64,000 nt of DNA. It comes from Tremella fuciformis. Its lineage: Eukaryota > Basidiomycota > Tremellomycetes > Tremellales > Tremellaceae. Each line of letters opens with the position of its first letter. The stretch's first letter is position 1. Under the pieces are notes generated by a model. It worked only from the letters and a program-made list of their open reading frames with translations, was not told the DNA's origin and did not search any database. Position numbers and translations under genes: made by a program. Below are positions 21,101-29,122 of this stretch, piece after piece. The stretch lies in assembly GCA_032768795.1 (NCBI GenBank), contig CP136495.1, forward strand, positions 1,490,501 through 1,554,500, in the 5' to 3' direction.

Positions 21101-24100
21101 TTCTTTGGTAAGTAAAGTCTGCAAGTTTCGCCCAAACTGATCAGTAGGCTCCCACTACCCCGACCGAGGACAGCGGGGATACAACAGATCTCTGACATGG
21201 GCCCGGGTGAGTATTGTCAGCTACTTGGTATCCTCTGACATTCAGCAACAAGCGGGTTCACGGCCGATCCGGGTTCTAGAAGGGGATGAGCGATGTGAGG
21301 CGTGTGTCACCGACGACCTCCCGTGTCGCATCGTTGAGGAAGGCAAGAAAGTGAAGTGCCTAACGTGCGGCACCCTGGCCTGCTCGTTCGGCACGGTAAC
21401 TCCTGGCCCCTCGTCATCGGCACGGCGCCGTCAGGTGTCCTTCGCCCGCGGCACGTCTCCCTCGCCCGTCACGCCCGGCGCCCGACGCTCCGGCCGACTC
21501 GCTGCAGCCCGGTCCACGTCGACGACCTTGGCTGCTGGCCTCGCCAACATCGACCTAGCGGGCACGGTCAAGGCTTCTGGGAAGAAAGGGAAGGGAAAGG
21601 GAAGAGAGAAACGTCGGGCTCGCTCTTCGTCCTCGCCCATTTCGTCACCGTTGTCACACAAGAGGCTCCGCTCGGGGCATCCTACCTCGACGAGTAGGCT
21701 GAGCCCGCTCCCTCCCCCTGCTCCGGAACCGATGGATGACGCTGGCACGGGTTGGCTAGGGGATGGCGGACTCGATCCTGTACCTCAAGCCGGACCATCA
21801 AGGACTTCTCACTGGTCTCCACCCCCTCCCATGATGCAGCTACCGCCGCCAACACCACCACCACCCGCTCCAATGACCTCGACCTCTGCCCCAGACCGCC
21901 GGTGGCAAGAGTTATTTCAATTGAGTCACTTCGCTCGCCGAGAGACTCAAGCACCGATGCGTACCTACTTTATCTCACGGGCGCGAGACATCGCAGGTGA
22001 CTTGGGTGTTAACTTCGACGAGTTGACACTTGGGGAGTTTCTCGAGGGAACATCTTGACCGTAGCTTGTCTTGTCTCTTACTTCTTGCTTCTTGCTTTTG
22101 CCGTCTTGACTCTTGTATCTTGCCGCATGTATGTCTCTCACCGCTCACTGCTTCTCAGCCTATGCTCTGTCGCTGCTTCACTTAGGCCCTGGTTGCTGCT
22201 TGGCCTCCTGGTTTCTCCGGGTTCTCCTTGTGGAACTTCTCAATGCTCGCCCAGGCTCCATCAATGTTCCCTGCCGGTTCCCATGTCGTCGCCTCATCCG
22301 TTCCCTCATACCCGAGCCACTCCACCTTGTACTCCAATCGCCCTCTCCTTTTCCTCGAGTCGATGATCCTCTTCACCTCGAATGATTCCCCTTCCTCGTC
22401 GACTTCCACAGGCCCTGGCGGATCGTATGTTTGTCCTGGGAGCGTCGGTGGCTCGAATACCTTGAGTCGGTCCACCGAAAAGACTGGATTGACCTTCATT
22501 GTGTCGGGCAGCTCAAGCTTGTACGCGCTGCCCGCCTTTGCGATGATCCTGTAGGGTCCACACCATTTCAAGTCGAGCTTCTTCGAGGGTCGTCGAGTTT
22601 GTATGTTTTCCATCGACAGCATCACTTGGTCCCCTACCTTCATCTCGGGGGCCTCCTGATGCTTGGCATTATACCCTCTAGCGTATGCTTCATTGGCGAG
22701 CTCGATGTTCTTCTTGCACAACGCGTGCACCTCCTCGAGCGAAGCAAACTTCTCGACGACTGATGGGATCTCTCGAGCCTCTCCCTCGACGACGATGGAT
22801 TCTGCCCACCTTGGGGCGTAGCCGAAATTTGCTTCAAACGGCGTCATCATGATTGCCGAATGCATTGAGTTGTTGTACGCGAACGCCGCTCGCTGGAGGA
22901 GAGTAGCCCAGTTGTCCTGCTTGTAGTCGCAGAAGATCCTCAGGTATTGTTCGAGGGCTTGATTTGTCCTCTCTGTCTGCCCATCCGTCTGAGGGTGGAA
23001 GGCCGTCGAAAGGCTGACCTTGATGCCGAGGGTGCTGCACATTGCACCCCAAAGCTTGCTGGTGAACTTGCTTCCTCTATCCGAAATGATGCTCGTGGGT
23101 AGCCCATGCTGCGCTACCACATTGTCGAGGACAAGGTCGACCAAGCCTGCCGTGTTGAGCCGAGTTGTCGTAGGGATGAAGATAGCCCATTTGGTGAGCC
23201 GGTCGACGACGACAAGGATCGAGTTGAAGCCCGAGCTGGCGGGAAGCTCCTCGATGAAGTCCATGGATATCGAGGACCATGGCCTGTCAGCAATCTCCAG
23301 GCTGTGTAACAGTCCATGGGGACGCTGACGCACCGGTTTGCACCGCTGACACACTGCACACCCTCTCACATACTTCTCCACATCCCGTCTTAGTCCCAAC
23401 CAACAGTACTCCCTCCTAACCAGCTCCAGCATCTTCGCAACTCCAGGATGTCCAGCCAATTGCCCCTCGTGGTGATCCCGCATGACCTTTACTCTTGCCT
23501 GTTTGATGTCCGGGATGTAGAGTCGCCCGTTGATCCTGAGCAGGCCATCCTCGTCGAACTTGAACTTGCTTGCCTCGTCGAGGCCCAGTCTTTTTGCCAG
23601 TGACCATGCCCTTGGGTTCTCCTCCTTCGTAATCCTCTTCTCCCCTCTTAACTCCCCAAGCTCCTCCAATGTATCCTTCAAGTCCTCATCTCCGCCCTGC
23701 CCTTCCTTTAATTCTCCTCGAGACAATCCCCTCAATTCTCCTTCCTCGTCTTCTTCTCCTTCTTCGTCTTCTCCTCCTTCTTCGTCTTCTCCTCCTTCTT
23801 CGTCTTCTCCTCCTTCTTCGTCTTCCACCAGCGCTCGCAACATGTAGCCCAGACTGGACGTGGCCGTACTCTCCTTGTCGAAGCTTGGCAGGGCTTGGAC
23901 TAGCTCTGGTTCTGCGTCCTTGCCCTGTGGAATATAGTCGGCTCTCCTCGATAATGCATCCGGGTAGGCTGCCTTGGTTCCTGGTCGGTAGACGATCTTG
24001 TATGAGAAGCCAGCTAGGGTATCCACCCATCTCGCAACTCGAGGGCTGAGTTTCTGTGGCTCCATCCAGTATGTGAGGTTGAGATGGTCGGTCAAGATCG

Positions 24101-27100
24101 TCGAGGTAACCTGCAGAAGGAGATGCCGACGCCGCTTGAAGGCCATGACGATCGCGAGGAACTCTTTCTCCGTGGTGGTGTAGTTGAGCTCCGCTCCTGA
24201 GAAGGCACCCGACTCGACTGCAACAGGGTGTTCTTGTCCTGTCGAGGAGTTCACCTGCGAGATGATGAACCCCCATCCGTAGACCGAGGCGTCTGTCTGG
24301 ATGATAGTCTCGAACGTCGGGTTGAAGTGAGCGATCACTGGTGCTTCGCTCATTCGCCTCTTGATCTCCTCGAACGCCCACTGCTGTCCATCTCCCCAAT
24401 GGAAGTCGATATCCTTCCTTGTGAGGTGCGAGAGAGGCCCAGCGAGCTTGGAGAATTGCGGTACGAAGCGTCGGTAATAGCTCGCAAGACCGAGGAACCG
24501 TCGAGTTTCGTGTAGGTTTCGAGGGGTAGGGAAATTGCGAACACCCTCGACATACCCACTGTCAGCCTCGACGCCCTCGTGCGAGATGATGAAGCCCAAG
24601 AACTTCACCTTAGTCTGCTCGAACTCCGACTTAGACGCCTTCACAAACAGTCCAGCCTTCCGCAACGCCTCCAGCACCGCCTTAGTCAATCTCCTAAGTT
24701 CCTCGAGGTTCTCCGCATGGATGAGAATGTCGTCGATGTAGATGATGACCCCTTTTCCCAGGAATTCGTGCAGGACTTCGTTCAAGAAGTGTTGGAACAC
24801 GCTCGGCGCGTTCCGAAGTCCGTCTCGCACCACCAGTGACTCGAACATTCCTCGAGGGGTACGGAATGCTGTGAACTTCTCATGTCCAGGAGCCATCCGG
24901 AGCAGCTGGTATGCTCCCGGCAAGTCGAGCTTCGTGTAGTATCTCGACTTGGCTAGGTCGTCGGTCACTTGGGATATCAGGGGTAGCGGATACGCGTCTG
25001 GCACCGTCATCTCGTTGAGCTTGCGATAGTCGACAACCATTCTCAGTTCTCCTTGGGCCTTCTTTGGTACGAAGAAGCTTGGTGACCCATAGGGCGAGTT
25101 CGAGGGTCGAATCCTTCCAGCCTTTCTCTCTCGATCCAGCAACTTGTCGAGCGCATCCATCTGATCTGGGTTCAGGCTATACAGCGGGGCCACTCGTAGG
25201 TCGGCTCCAGGTTTAAGCGTGATGCGTAGGTCGTATTCTCTACTTGGAGCAAGCGTCTCTACCCCTCGTCGAGGATGGAAGACCTCGAGGTATTCGTGAT
25301 ATCGCTCCGGGACAAGATGTTGCACGGCTGCTTCCTCTTCTGGGCTGAGTTCGTACTCGTCATAGTCGGGTAGGACGTCGATATATGCCTCCTTCTCGCT
25401 CAACTCCTCGGTCACTGTGCCGCATAGCTCGACTGTATTTCCCTGGTTCTGCTCCCATCGGTTGAATGGGAGCTCAATGCTGTTCGCCTTCGATCGCCTG
25501 CTCCTTCGTCTACCTTGTCGCCTTTCCGCCTTGGTCTCCAATGTTCCTGATAGTCGAGAGACCTCGTCGAGGTTCTGTGGTCCGTTCTCCTGGTTCGTCT
25601 CTTTCCCGCCTGTCCTCTTCCTTGTCGCCTTCTTCCTTCCAGCATCCAATATCACACCGTTCTCCTTCATCCAGTCATATCCCAACACCACGTCCGCTCC
25701 TGCCAATGTTGTCACACCTAACTCTTCCTTTCCTTCACCGCCTAGGACTTTTACTGTTCCCGTCACTCCCTTTTCTACTTGTCCTGCTGAGCTTGGTTTG
25801 CCGTCAAAGAGGAGGAGTTGCCGGGGTCGAGGGAGTGGGTAACAGGGGATGTGATGCCGTTCAACGAACACAGAGTCGACGAAGTTACCAGTGGCCCCGG
25901 TGTCGAGCAGCACCTTCACCCCGTCGACTTGATTGACGCTTCCTGACACGACAGCCTGCTCTCTGCCTAAACAGCAAACCTCACCACGAATGCATGCCTC
26001 CTTATCACTAGCTATTCCGTCCGTGGCAACCAGTGCCTTCTCATCTTTCGCTTCTTCGTCGAGGTTCGGGATTAAAGGTGATTGTGATACAGGGGGGTTG
26101 GGAGGTGAATGGGGAGGGGAGGTGGCCGAGAGGATGTCTTGATGGGGCCGCTGGACCTCTCGTATGTTCTCAGCGTCCCTCAAGCTTTTGGGTCCTCCTG
26201 CTTGACGATAGGTCGGCCGGGTGCAGGGCTGCCTCGAGGAACGGGAGGTCGTTGCCCGGGAACACAGGCGTTGGCGAAATGACCGACTCCGCCGCATCGG
26301 AAACAGAGGCGCTGCTCGTTCCTCCTCTGACGTTCGGCAGGGTCGAGACCTCCAGGAGGCGTTGACCTGAAACCAGGCGGGCCACTAGGGGCTGGCGATG
26401 GACGCGTCGACGGGATCGGCGGGAGAGGTCGGTAGGTCGACGAGGCAGGGAGAGCAGCTTGCTGCTGGGTAGTCGGGGCTGGTCGTCGTCGAGCTTCTTC
26501 GTACCGCTTGACCTCTGCCTTCTTCTCAGCCTCCCTTGCTCTGAGCCTGTTGTCCAACTTGATGACATAGGACTGAAGCTCTCCGAAGGTCTCCAGCTCC
26601 ACTGTGGTCCGAGCAACCTCGTCTCGAAGATTGTCTGAGAGGCCCTCGAGCGCCCTAGCTCTAGCTTGCTCGTTGGCTTCCCATCCCAAGACCGCCAGGT
26701 ACTCCCTAAGCTTCGCGAAGTACTCTGCCGCTGATCCGGTCTGCTTCAAGTCGAAGTATCGCCTCTGAGCGGTCCCCTTGATGTCGGGGTCTCCGAAGTT
26801 GTCCCTCAAGTATTTCGACAGCCTCTGGAAGCTACTGATCTTCTCGTCGAGCTCGTCTCCCGACGCGAGAGGTTGGATAGCGTCCTGAACGAATCCTCTG
26901 AGAAAGGAGATGGCGTAAATGACCTTGGACTCCTCTGTGAACTTCGAAGGCTGTAGCCGAAAGACGATGTTACATTGCATGAGGAATCCTTCGAGTTTCT
27001 CCGGCTTTGAGCCATCGAAAGTGTCGGGCGGGTTGGCCTTTGGCTCGCTCGATGATGCGTTGGTCGAGGGAGCGGGGGAGTTGGCTCGTCGAGCCTCGAT

Positions 27101-28028
27101 GGCAACGAGCTGTTGCAGGATCTGAGCGAGGGAAGCCTGATCCGCCATGTTGTTGGGTGTGCTAGACCGGCTAGCAGGAGGAAGACGAAGGGACTGTGGT
27201 AAAGCTTGGTGCTCGTGGTTCGGGTTGAGTGATGTCGAACGTCGAGTCTCGATGGGCATATGCCCCGGGTGTGCGTGGTTGTGCGAAGAGGTAATAGCAC
27301 TCTCTGATACTGTCACGATGCTGCGCTCTCCCGTTGGCAGAGGCCCTCTCGCACAATATCAGAGTCAAGAATAAAGGATAAAGGGGTAGAAACGAGGATG
27401 TCGAGGTAGGATCCTCGTCGAGGTTGGATCCTCGTCGAGGTTACAAGGTCGTCGAGGTAACAAGGTCGTCGAGGATACAGCGTGAGTGCGACTCAGCCAC
27501 GCTGCGTGCCACGGAGAGAGTGAGATCGTCAATGGTGATCCATGAGACTCAATCAGAGAGTGCTGAAGAACTACGACGGGCGCCCGGGGCATCCTATATG
27601 ACTCTGCGCCTGCTTCCCGCCGTCGCGCGTTCATTCAACGTCTACTCCCTCGTCGAGGTTCTCCAGCCCGAGGTAGGTCACGTGTCGCTCACGTGAGAGG
27701 TGTTGGTCACGTGCGTAGGTCGTCGAGGGCGTGGCCGTCGTGACAGGTGGCTCAACAATCACTCACCGCTTGGCGCAGCACTGGCCGCATCCGACCAGTC
27801 GAGCTCATCGACGAGCTCGTCGATCTCCTCGACCGGTGTGGGCTCCGGAGTTCGAGGACGGACCGCCCATCGAGGGAACAGTCGAGGAGGGGGAGCGTCG
27901 ACAGCCGACTCGGGGGAGGATGGCGGCGTCGTGGGGCTGGGGGAAGGGGTTTTGGTCATCGTGACCAGGCGTAGAGGTCGTCCTCGGAGGACGATTTTGA
28001 GGGAGGGATCGGTGGCGTTGGAGAACAT
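18173..28028 (-). CDS. Element B copy 2 antisense accessory gene, split in intron 1 by element C
   Basis: Exon 1 is 28028-27767; exons 2-4 are 19655-18891, 18851-18796 and 18748-18173. Sequence and splice sites match copy 1, with at least two residue differences (PPSPRP for PASPRP, PAINP for PPINP). Element C (19684-27745) lies inside intron 1, turning a 44-nt intron into one of about 8.1 kb. The donor and acceptor remain, but splicing over an element with its own LTR signals is doubtful, so the gene may be non-functional here. The cysteine cluster C-x2-C-x6-C-x11-C-x2-C-x5-C is intact. Confidence 0.75.
19679..19683. repeat. Target-site duplication of element C, left copy (GGTGG)
   Basis: GGTGG before the left LTR and again at 27746-27750 after the right LTR. 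The empty site is visible in element B copy 1 (around 12191-12200), where the matching stretch reads GGTGA. Confidence 0.95.
19684..20118 (-). repeat. Element C 3' LTR
   Basis: 435 bp, TGTCACG...CGTGACA. Matches 27311-27745 without a difference noticed. Contains doubled short units (ATCCTCGTCGAGGTT twice, ACAAGGTCGTCGAGG twice) at about 19788-19853. Confidence 0.95.
20119..20132 (-). other. Element C polypurine tract
   Basis: Minus strand AAAGGTGGGCAGAG directly next to the 3' LTR. Confidence 0.75.
20133..20464 (+). other. Possible leader or first exon of the element C antisense gene
   Basis: No gene resolved. In element B the equivalent antisense gene has an extra first exon; a matching exon was looked for here and not found with confidence. 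Contains a short CTCGTC repeat near 20184-20209. Confidence 0.4.
20465..22058 (+). CDS. Element C antisense accessory gene, cysteine-rich protein (3 exons, about 504 aa)
   Basis: Opposite to gag-pol. Exons 20465-21107, 21148-21206 and 21246-22058 join in frame through 40- and 39-nt introns. The ATG at 20465 is provisional, as an upstream exon is possible. The first exon is S/P/E-rich and ends ...DRSFFG; the second encodes GSHYPDRGQRGYNRSLTWAR. The third starts with RPIRVLEGDERCEAC and a cysteine cluster C-x2-C-x6-C-x10-C-x2-C-x4-C (from about residue 251), followed by basic and proline-rich stretches and an EFLEGTS end. The element B protein aligns with it over all these landmarks (…FFG / YP..G..NR.L.WA / RPLR.L.G..RC..C), which shows shared ancestry. 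It stops 124 bp from the pol stop, convergently. Confidence 0.78.
22182..26297 (-). CDS. pol: Element C Pol (protease, RT, RNase H, integrase, chromodomain)
   Basis: 1371-codon open frame in the -1 frame relative to Gag. Domains in order: protease VLLDTGATGNF (about residue 130), reverse transcriptase with intact YIDD (about 520), RNase H TDASVYGWG (about 667), an acidic linker made of DEEGGE repeats (about 823-850), integrase HHCC (HHEGQLAGH ... CAVCQRCK), catalytic D, D and E in MDF, SDRGS and TDGQTERTN, and a C-terminal chromodomain (FEVKRIIDSRK ... VEWLGYEGTDE). About 60-70% like element B Pol by eye, so C is a related but separate family. Confidence 0.95.
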   Translation of the reverse strand: MRRSRSFRQRLCSRATTSRSSRQPCTRPTYRQAGGPKSLRDAENIREVQRPHQDILSATSPPHSPPNPPVSQSPLIPNLDEEAKDEKALVATDGIASDKEACIRGEVCCLGREQAVVSGSVNQVDGVKVLLDTGATGNFVDSVFVERHHIPCYPLPRPRQLLLFDGKPSSAGQVEKGVTGTVKVLGGEGKEELGVTTLAGADVVLGYDWMKENGVILDAGRKKATRKRTGGKETNQENGPQNLDEVSRLSGTLETKAERRQGRRRSRRSKANSIELPFNRWEQNQGNTVELCGTVTEELSEKEAYIDVLPDYDEYELSPEEEAAVQHLVPERYHEYLEVFHPRRGVETLAPSREYDLRITLKPGADLRVAPLYSLNPDQMDALDKLLDRERKAGRIRPSNSPYGSPSFFVPKKAQGELRMVVDYRKLNEMTVPDAYPLPLISQVTDDLAKSRYYTKLDLPGAYQLLRMAPGHEKFTAFRTPRGMFESLVVRDGLRNAPSVFQHFLNEVLHEFLGKGVIIYIDDILIHAENLEELRRLTKAVLEALRKAGLFVKASKSEFEQTKVKFLGFIISHEGVEADSGYVEGVRNFPTPRNLHETRRFLGLASYYRRFVPQFSKLAGPLSHLTRKDIDFHWGDGQQWAFEEIKRRMSEAPVIAHFNPTFETIIQTDASVYGWGFIISQVNSSTGQEHPVAVESGAFSGAELNYTTTEKEFLAIVMAFKRRRHLLLQVTSTILTDHLNLTYWMEPQKLSPRVARWVDTLAGFSYKIVYRPGTKAAYPDALSRRADYIPQGKDAEPELVQALPSFDKESTATSSLGYMLRALVEDEEGGEDEEGGEDEEGGEDEEGEEDEEGELRGLSRGELKEGQGGDEDLKDTLEELGELRGEKRITKEENPRAWSLAKRLGLDEASKFKFDEDGLLRINGRLYIPDIKQARVKVMRDHHEGQLAGHPGVAKMLELVRREYCWLGLRRDVEKYVRGCAVCQRCKPVRQRPHGLLHSLEIADRPWSSISMDFIEELPASSGFNSILVVVDRLTKWAIFIPTTTRLNTAGLVDLVLDNVVAQHGLPTSIISDRGSKFTSKLWGAMCSTLGIKVSLSTAFHPQTDGQTERTNQALEQYLRIFCDYKQDNWATLLQRAAFAYNNSMHSAIMMTPFEANFGYAPRWAESIVVEGEAREIPSVVEKFASLEEVHALCKKNIELANEAYARGYNAKHQEAPEMKVGDQVMLSMENIQTRRPSKKLDLKWCGPYRIIAKAGSAYKLELPDTMKVNPVFSVDRLKVFEPPTLPGQTYDPPGPVEVDEEGESFEVKRIIDSRKRRGRLEYKVEWLGYEGTDEATTWEPAGNIDGAWASIEKFHKENPEKPGGQAATRA
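23745..23830 (-). repeat. 18-bp tandem repeat inside element C pol, coding DEEGGE
   Basis: Several near-perfect 18-bp units (TCTTCTCCTCCTTCTTCG on plus) in the linker between RNase H and integrase. The repeat keeps the frame and gives a strongly acidic run. The matching place in element B Pol holds a non-repetitive acidic stretch. Confidence 0.9.
26180..27259 (-). CDS. gag: Element C Gag
   Basis: 359 aa from the ATG at 27259 (MPIETRRSTSLN...). The open frame extends upstream into the primer-binding site but without another ATG. Capsid-like region (PDTFDGSKPEKLEGFL ... LRGFVQDAIQPL ... GSAAEYFAKLREYLAV) and a CFRCGGVGHFANAC zinc knuckle at about residue 319. The frame ends GAC CCA AAA GCT TGA; CCCAAAA there is a standard -1 slippery heptamer and Pol is in the -1 frame. 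Confidence 0.95.
   Translation of the reverse strand: MPIETRRSTSLNPNHEHQALPQSLRLPPASRSSTPNNMADQASLAQILQQLVAIEARRANSPAPSTNASSSEPKANPPDTFDGSKPEKLEGFLMQCNIVFRLQPSKFTEESKVIYAISFLRGFVQDAIQPLASGDELDEKISSFQRLSKYLRDNFGDPDIKGTAQRRYFDLKQTGSAAEYFAKLREYLAVLGWEANEQARARALEGLSDNLRDEVARTTVELETFGELQSYVIKLDNRLRAREAEKKAEVKRYEEARRRPAPTTQQQAALPASSTYRPLPPIPSTRPSPAPSGPPGFRSTPPGGLDPAERQRRNEQRLCFRCGGVGHFANACVPGQRPPVPRGSPAPGRPIVKQEDPKA
26186..26192 (-). promoter_or_regulatory. Candidate -1 ribosomal frameshift site of element C (CCCAAAA)
   Basis: C CCA AAA in the Gag frame fits X XXY YYZ exactly, lies two codons before the Gag stop and inside the overlap with Pol. A downstream structure was not assessed. Confidence 0.65.
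27296..27308 (-). other. Element C primer-binding site (self-priming type)
   Basis: Minus strand ATCAGAGAGTGCT, two bases inside the 5' LTR boundary, is the reverse complement of LTR bases 27552-27564 (minus AGCACTCTCTGAT). A TATAG box lies about 33 bp upstream of that LTR segment (near 27594-27599). Confidence 0.85.
27311..27745 (-). repeat. Element C 5' LTR
   Basis: 435 bp; same sequence as 19684-20118 by eye. Carries the minus-strand TATA-like box and predicted RNA start. Confidence 0.95.
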
Positions 28029-28713
28029 ATGATGCGTTGGAGTGGAGAGTTTGGAATGGACGGGACGAGTAGCCTCGTCGAGAGGGGGTTTATACCTTTT
28101 GGAGGGGACATGGCGGGGACGAGGGACGAGAGGGCACTTGACGACGAGAGCAGGCAACACGACTTTTCACGACAGTTTGGCGACTTGTTGCCTAGCAACG
28201 AGCAACATGATCGACAGAAGGGCGTAGCGCGGAGCGGCAATCACCGGTTATCTCGCGGCGACTGCCGCATTGGGCAATCTGACCCCGGCCTCGTGGCCGA
28301 GGTCGACTCGAGGTCGACTTACATACGCGCAAATTCCAGCATGAGACGCCTATAGCTCAGCAACGGGCGGGCTATCCAGCACAGGGATCACCCTCGACAC
28401 CACGCGCGTCGGGACACATGCGGGCTGCACACTACCTGTGCCCGTTAGTCACTCCACGACGGCAACACAGCCTACGCCCCGACTAGCGCCTAGAAAGATA
28501 GCACCAGCTGCGCGAGACCTCGAGCGACCAAGAAGGACGGACCGTCGACGAGACCAGGCCCTGCTTACACACCCACAGACCCTCGGGATCAGCCCTGCGA
28601 GGAATGACCAAAAGATACGGCTTAGCGCGAGGCGGGAGCAAAGGCTCAGGCCATACAAGCTGCCCCGCCTCGCCCGCCATCTCGCAGGAGCTCGATTTCA
28701 GAGGGGGGCAGAG
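28029..28713 (+). other. Element B copy 2 3' internal tail, upstream region of the antisense gene
   Basis: 685 bp from the antisense start codon to the 3' LTR, absent from copy 1. No convincing gene. Read on minus it precedes the antisense ATG and so should hold that gene's promoter. It ends in the polypurine tract. Confidence 0.55.
28700..28713 (+). other. Element B polypurine tract
   Basis: AGAGGGGGGCAGAG directly before the 3' LTR. Missing at the copy 1/middle LTR junction. Confidence 0.75.
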
Positions 28714-29117
28714 TGTCACGTCGGCCACGCCTCCATGATCACCAAAGCACGCCTACGAGCCTCGTTCCAGCCCAGCACGCCTGTCAAACACGTGAGCCTA
28801 TCGTCGATCCTCGAGTAGCCTCGACGACGCTCGAGTAGCCTCGACGACTTTAGAGCTCGAGCCTCGTCGATGGTGTTTCAAGGAGAAAGCCCAAGGCGGT
28901 GCAGAGGAGGGCACGGGTGATATATATACAAGTCCTCACCCGTAGACCGTCCTTAGCACCGTGGTATTGAGTCCCATGGATAGAAAGTAACGGCGCAGCC
29001 GTGTTGTCGACGCACGAGAGGCTGTAGGACACACCTTCTCGTGGAGGACAGAGACAGATCAACAGACAGCACGTGTGAGAGGGCCTATCAGTCGACGACC
29101 GGCCTGGCCCCGTGACA
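28714..29117 (+). repeat. Element B LTR, right
   Basis: 404 bp; two substitutions noticed against the left and middle LTRs (GAAAGTAAC for GAAGGTAAC, CAGACAGC for CAGATAGC), plus a change giving CTGTC/CCGTC-type variation not excluded. Followed by GGTAT. Confidence 0.95.
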
Positions 29118-29122
29118 GGTAT
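29118..29122. repeat. Target-site duplication of element B, right copy (GGTAT)
   Basis: Pairs with 4990-4994. Removing the insert and one copy restores the element A integrase frame through STAYHPQTDGQ. Confidence 0.95.

Larger units (their letters stand above)
19684..27745 (-). mobile_element. Element C: complete chromodomain Ty3/Gypsy (Tf1/sushi-like) retrotransposon
   Basis: 8062 bp with 435-bp LTRs at 19684-20118 and 27311-27745 that look identical. Gag and pol read leftward, both open, with an intact YIDD. A spliced opposite-strand cysteine-rich gene (20465-22058) lies between pol and the 3' LTR. The primer-binding site is of the self-priming type, and a polypurine tract abuts the 3' LTR. 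Identical LTRs and open genes make it the youngest and the best candidate for an active element in the window. Confidence 0.95.
12480..29117 (+). mobile_element. Element B copy 2: full-length retrotransposon interrupted by element C
   Basis: LTRs at 12480-12883 and 28714-29117. Its internal region is 12884-19683 plus 27751-28713 once element C is taken out. Gag, pol (with an intact YIDD) and the antisense gene are all open. At least nine substitutions separate it from copy 1 by eye, so the two are not a duplicated assembly segment. It follows copy 1 with a shared LTR. The right end is flanked by GGTAT, pairing with the left end of copy 1. Confidence 0.93.

Noticed and set aside
28340..28420. 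tRNA-like stretch (TATAGCTCAGC resembling an A box)
   Set aside because: No B box of the GGTTCGANTCC kind and no cloverleaf could be seen downstream.
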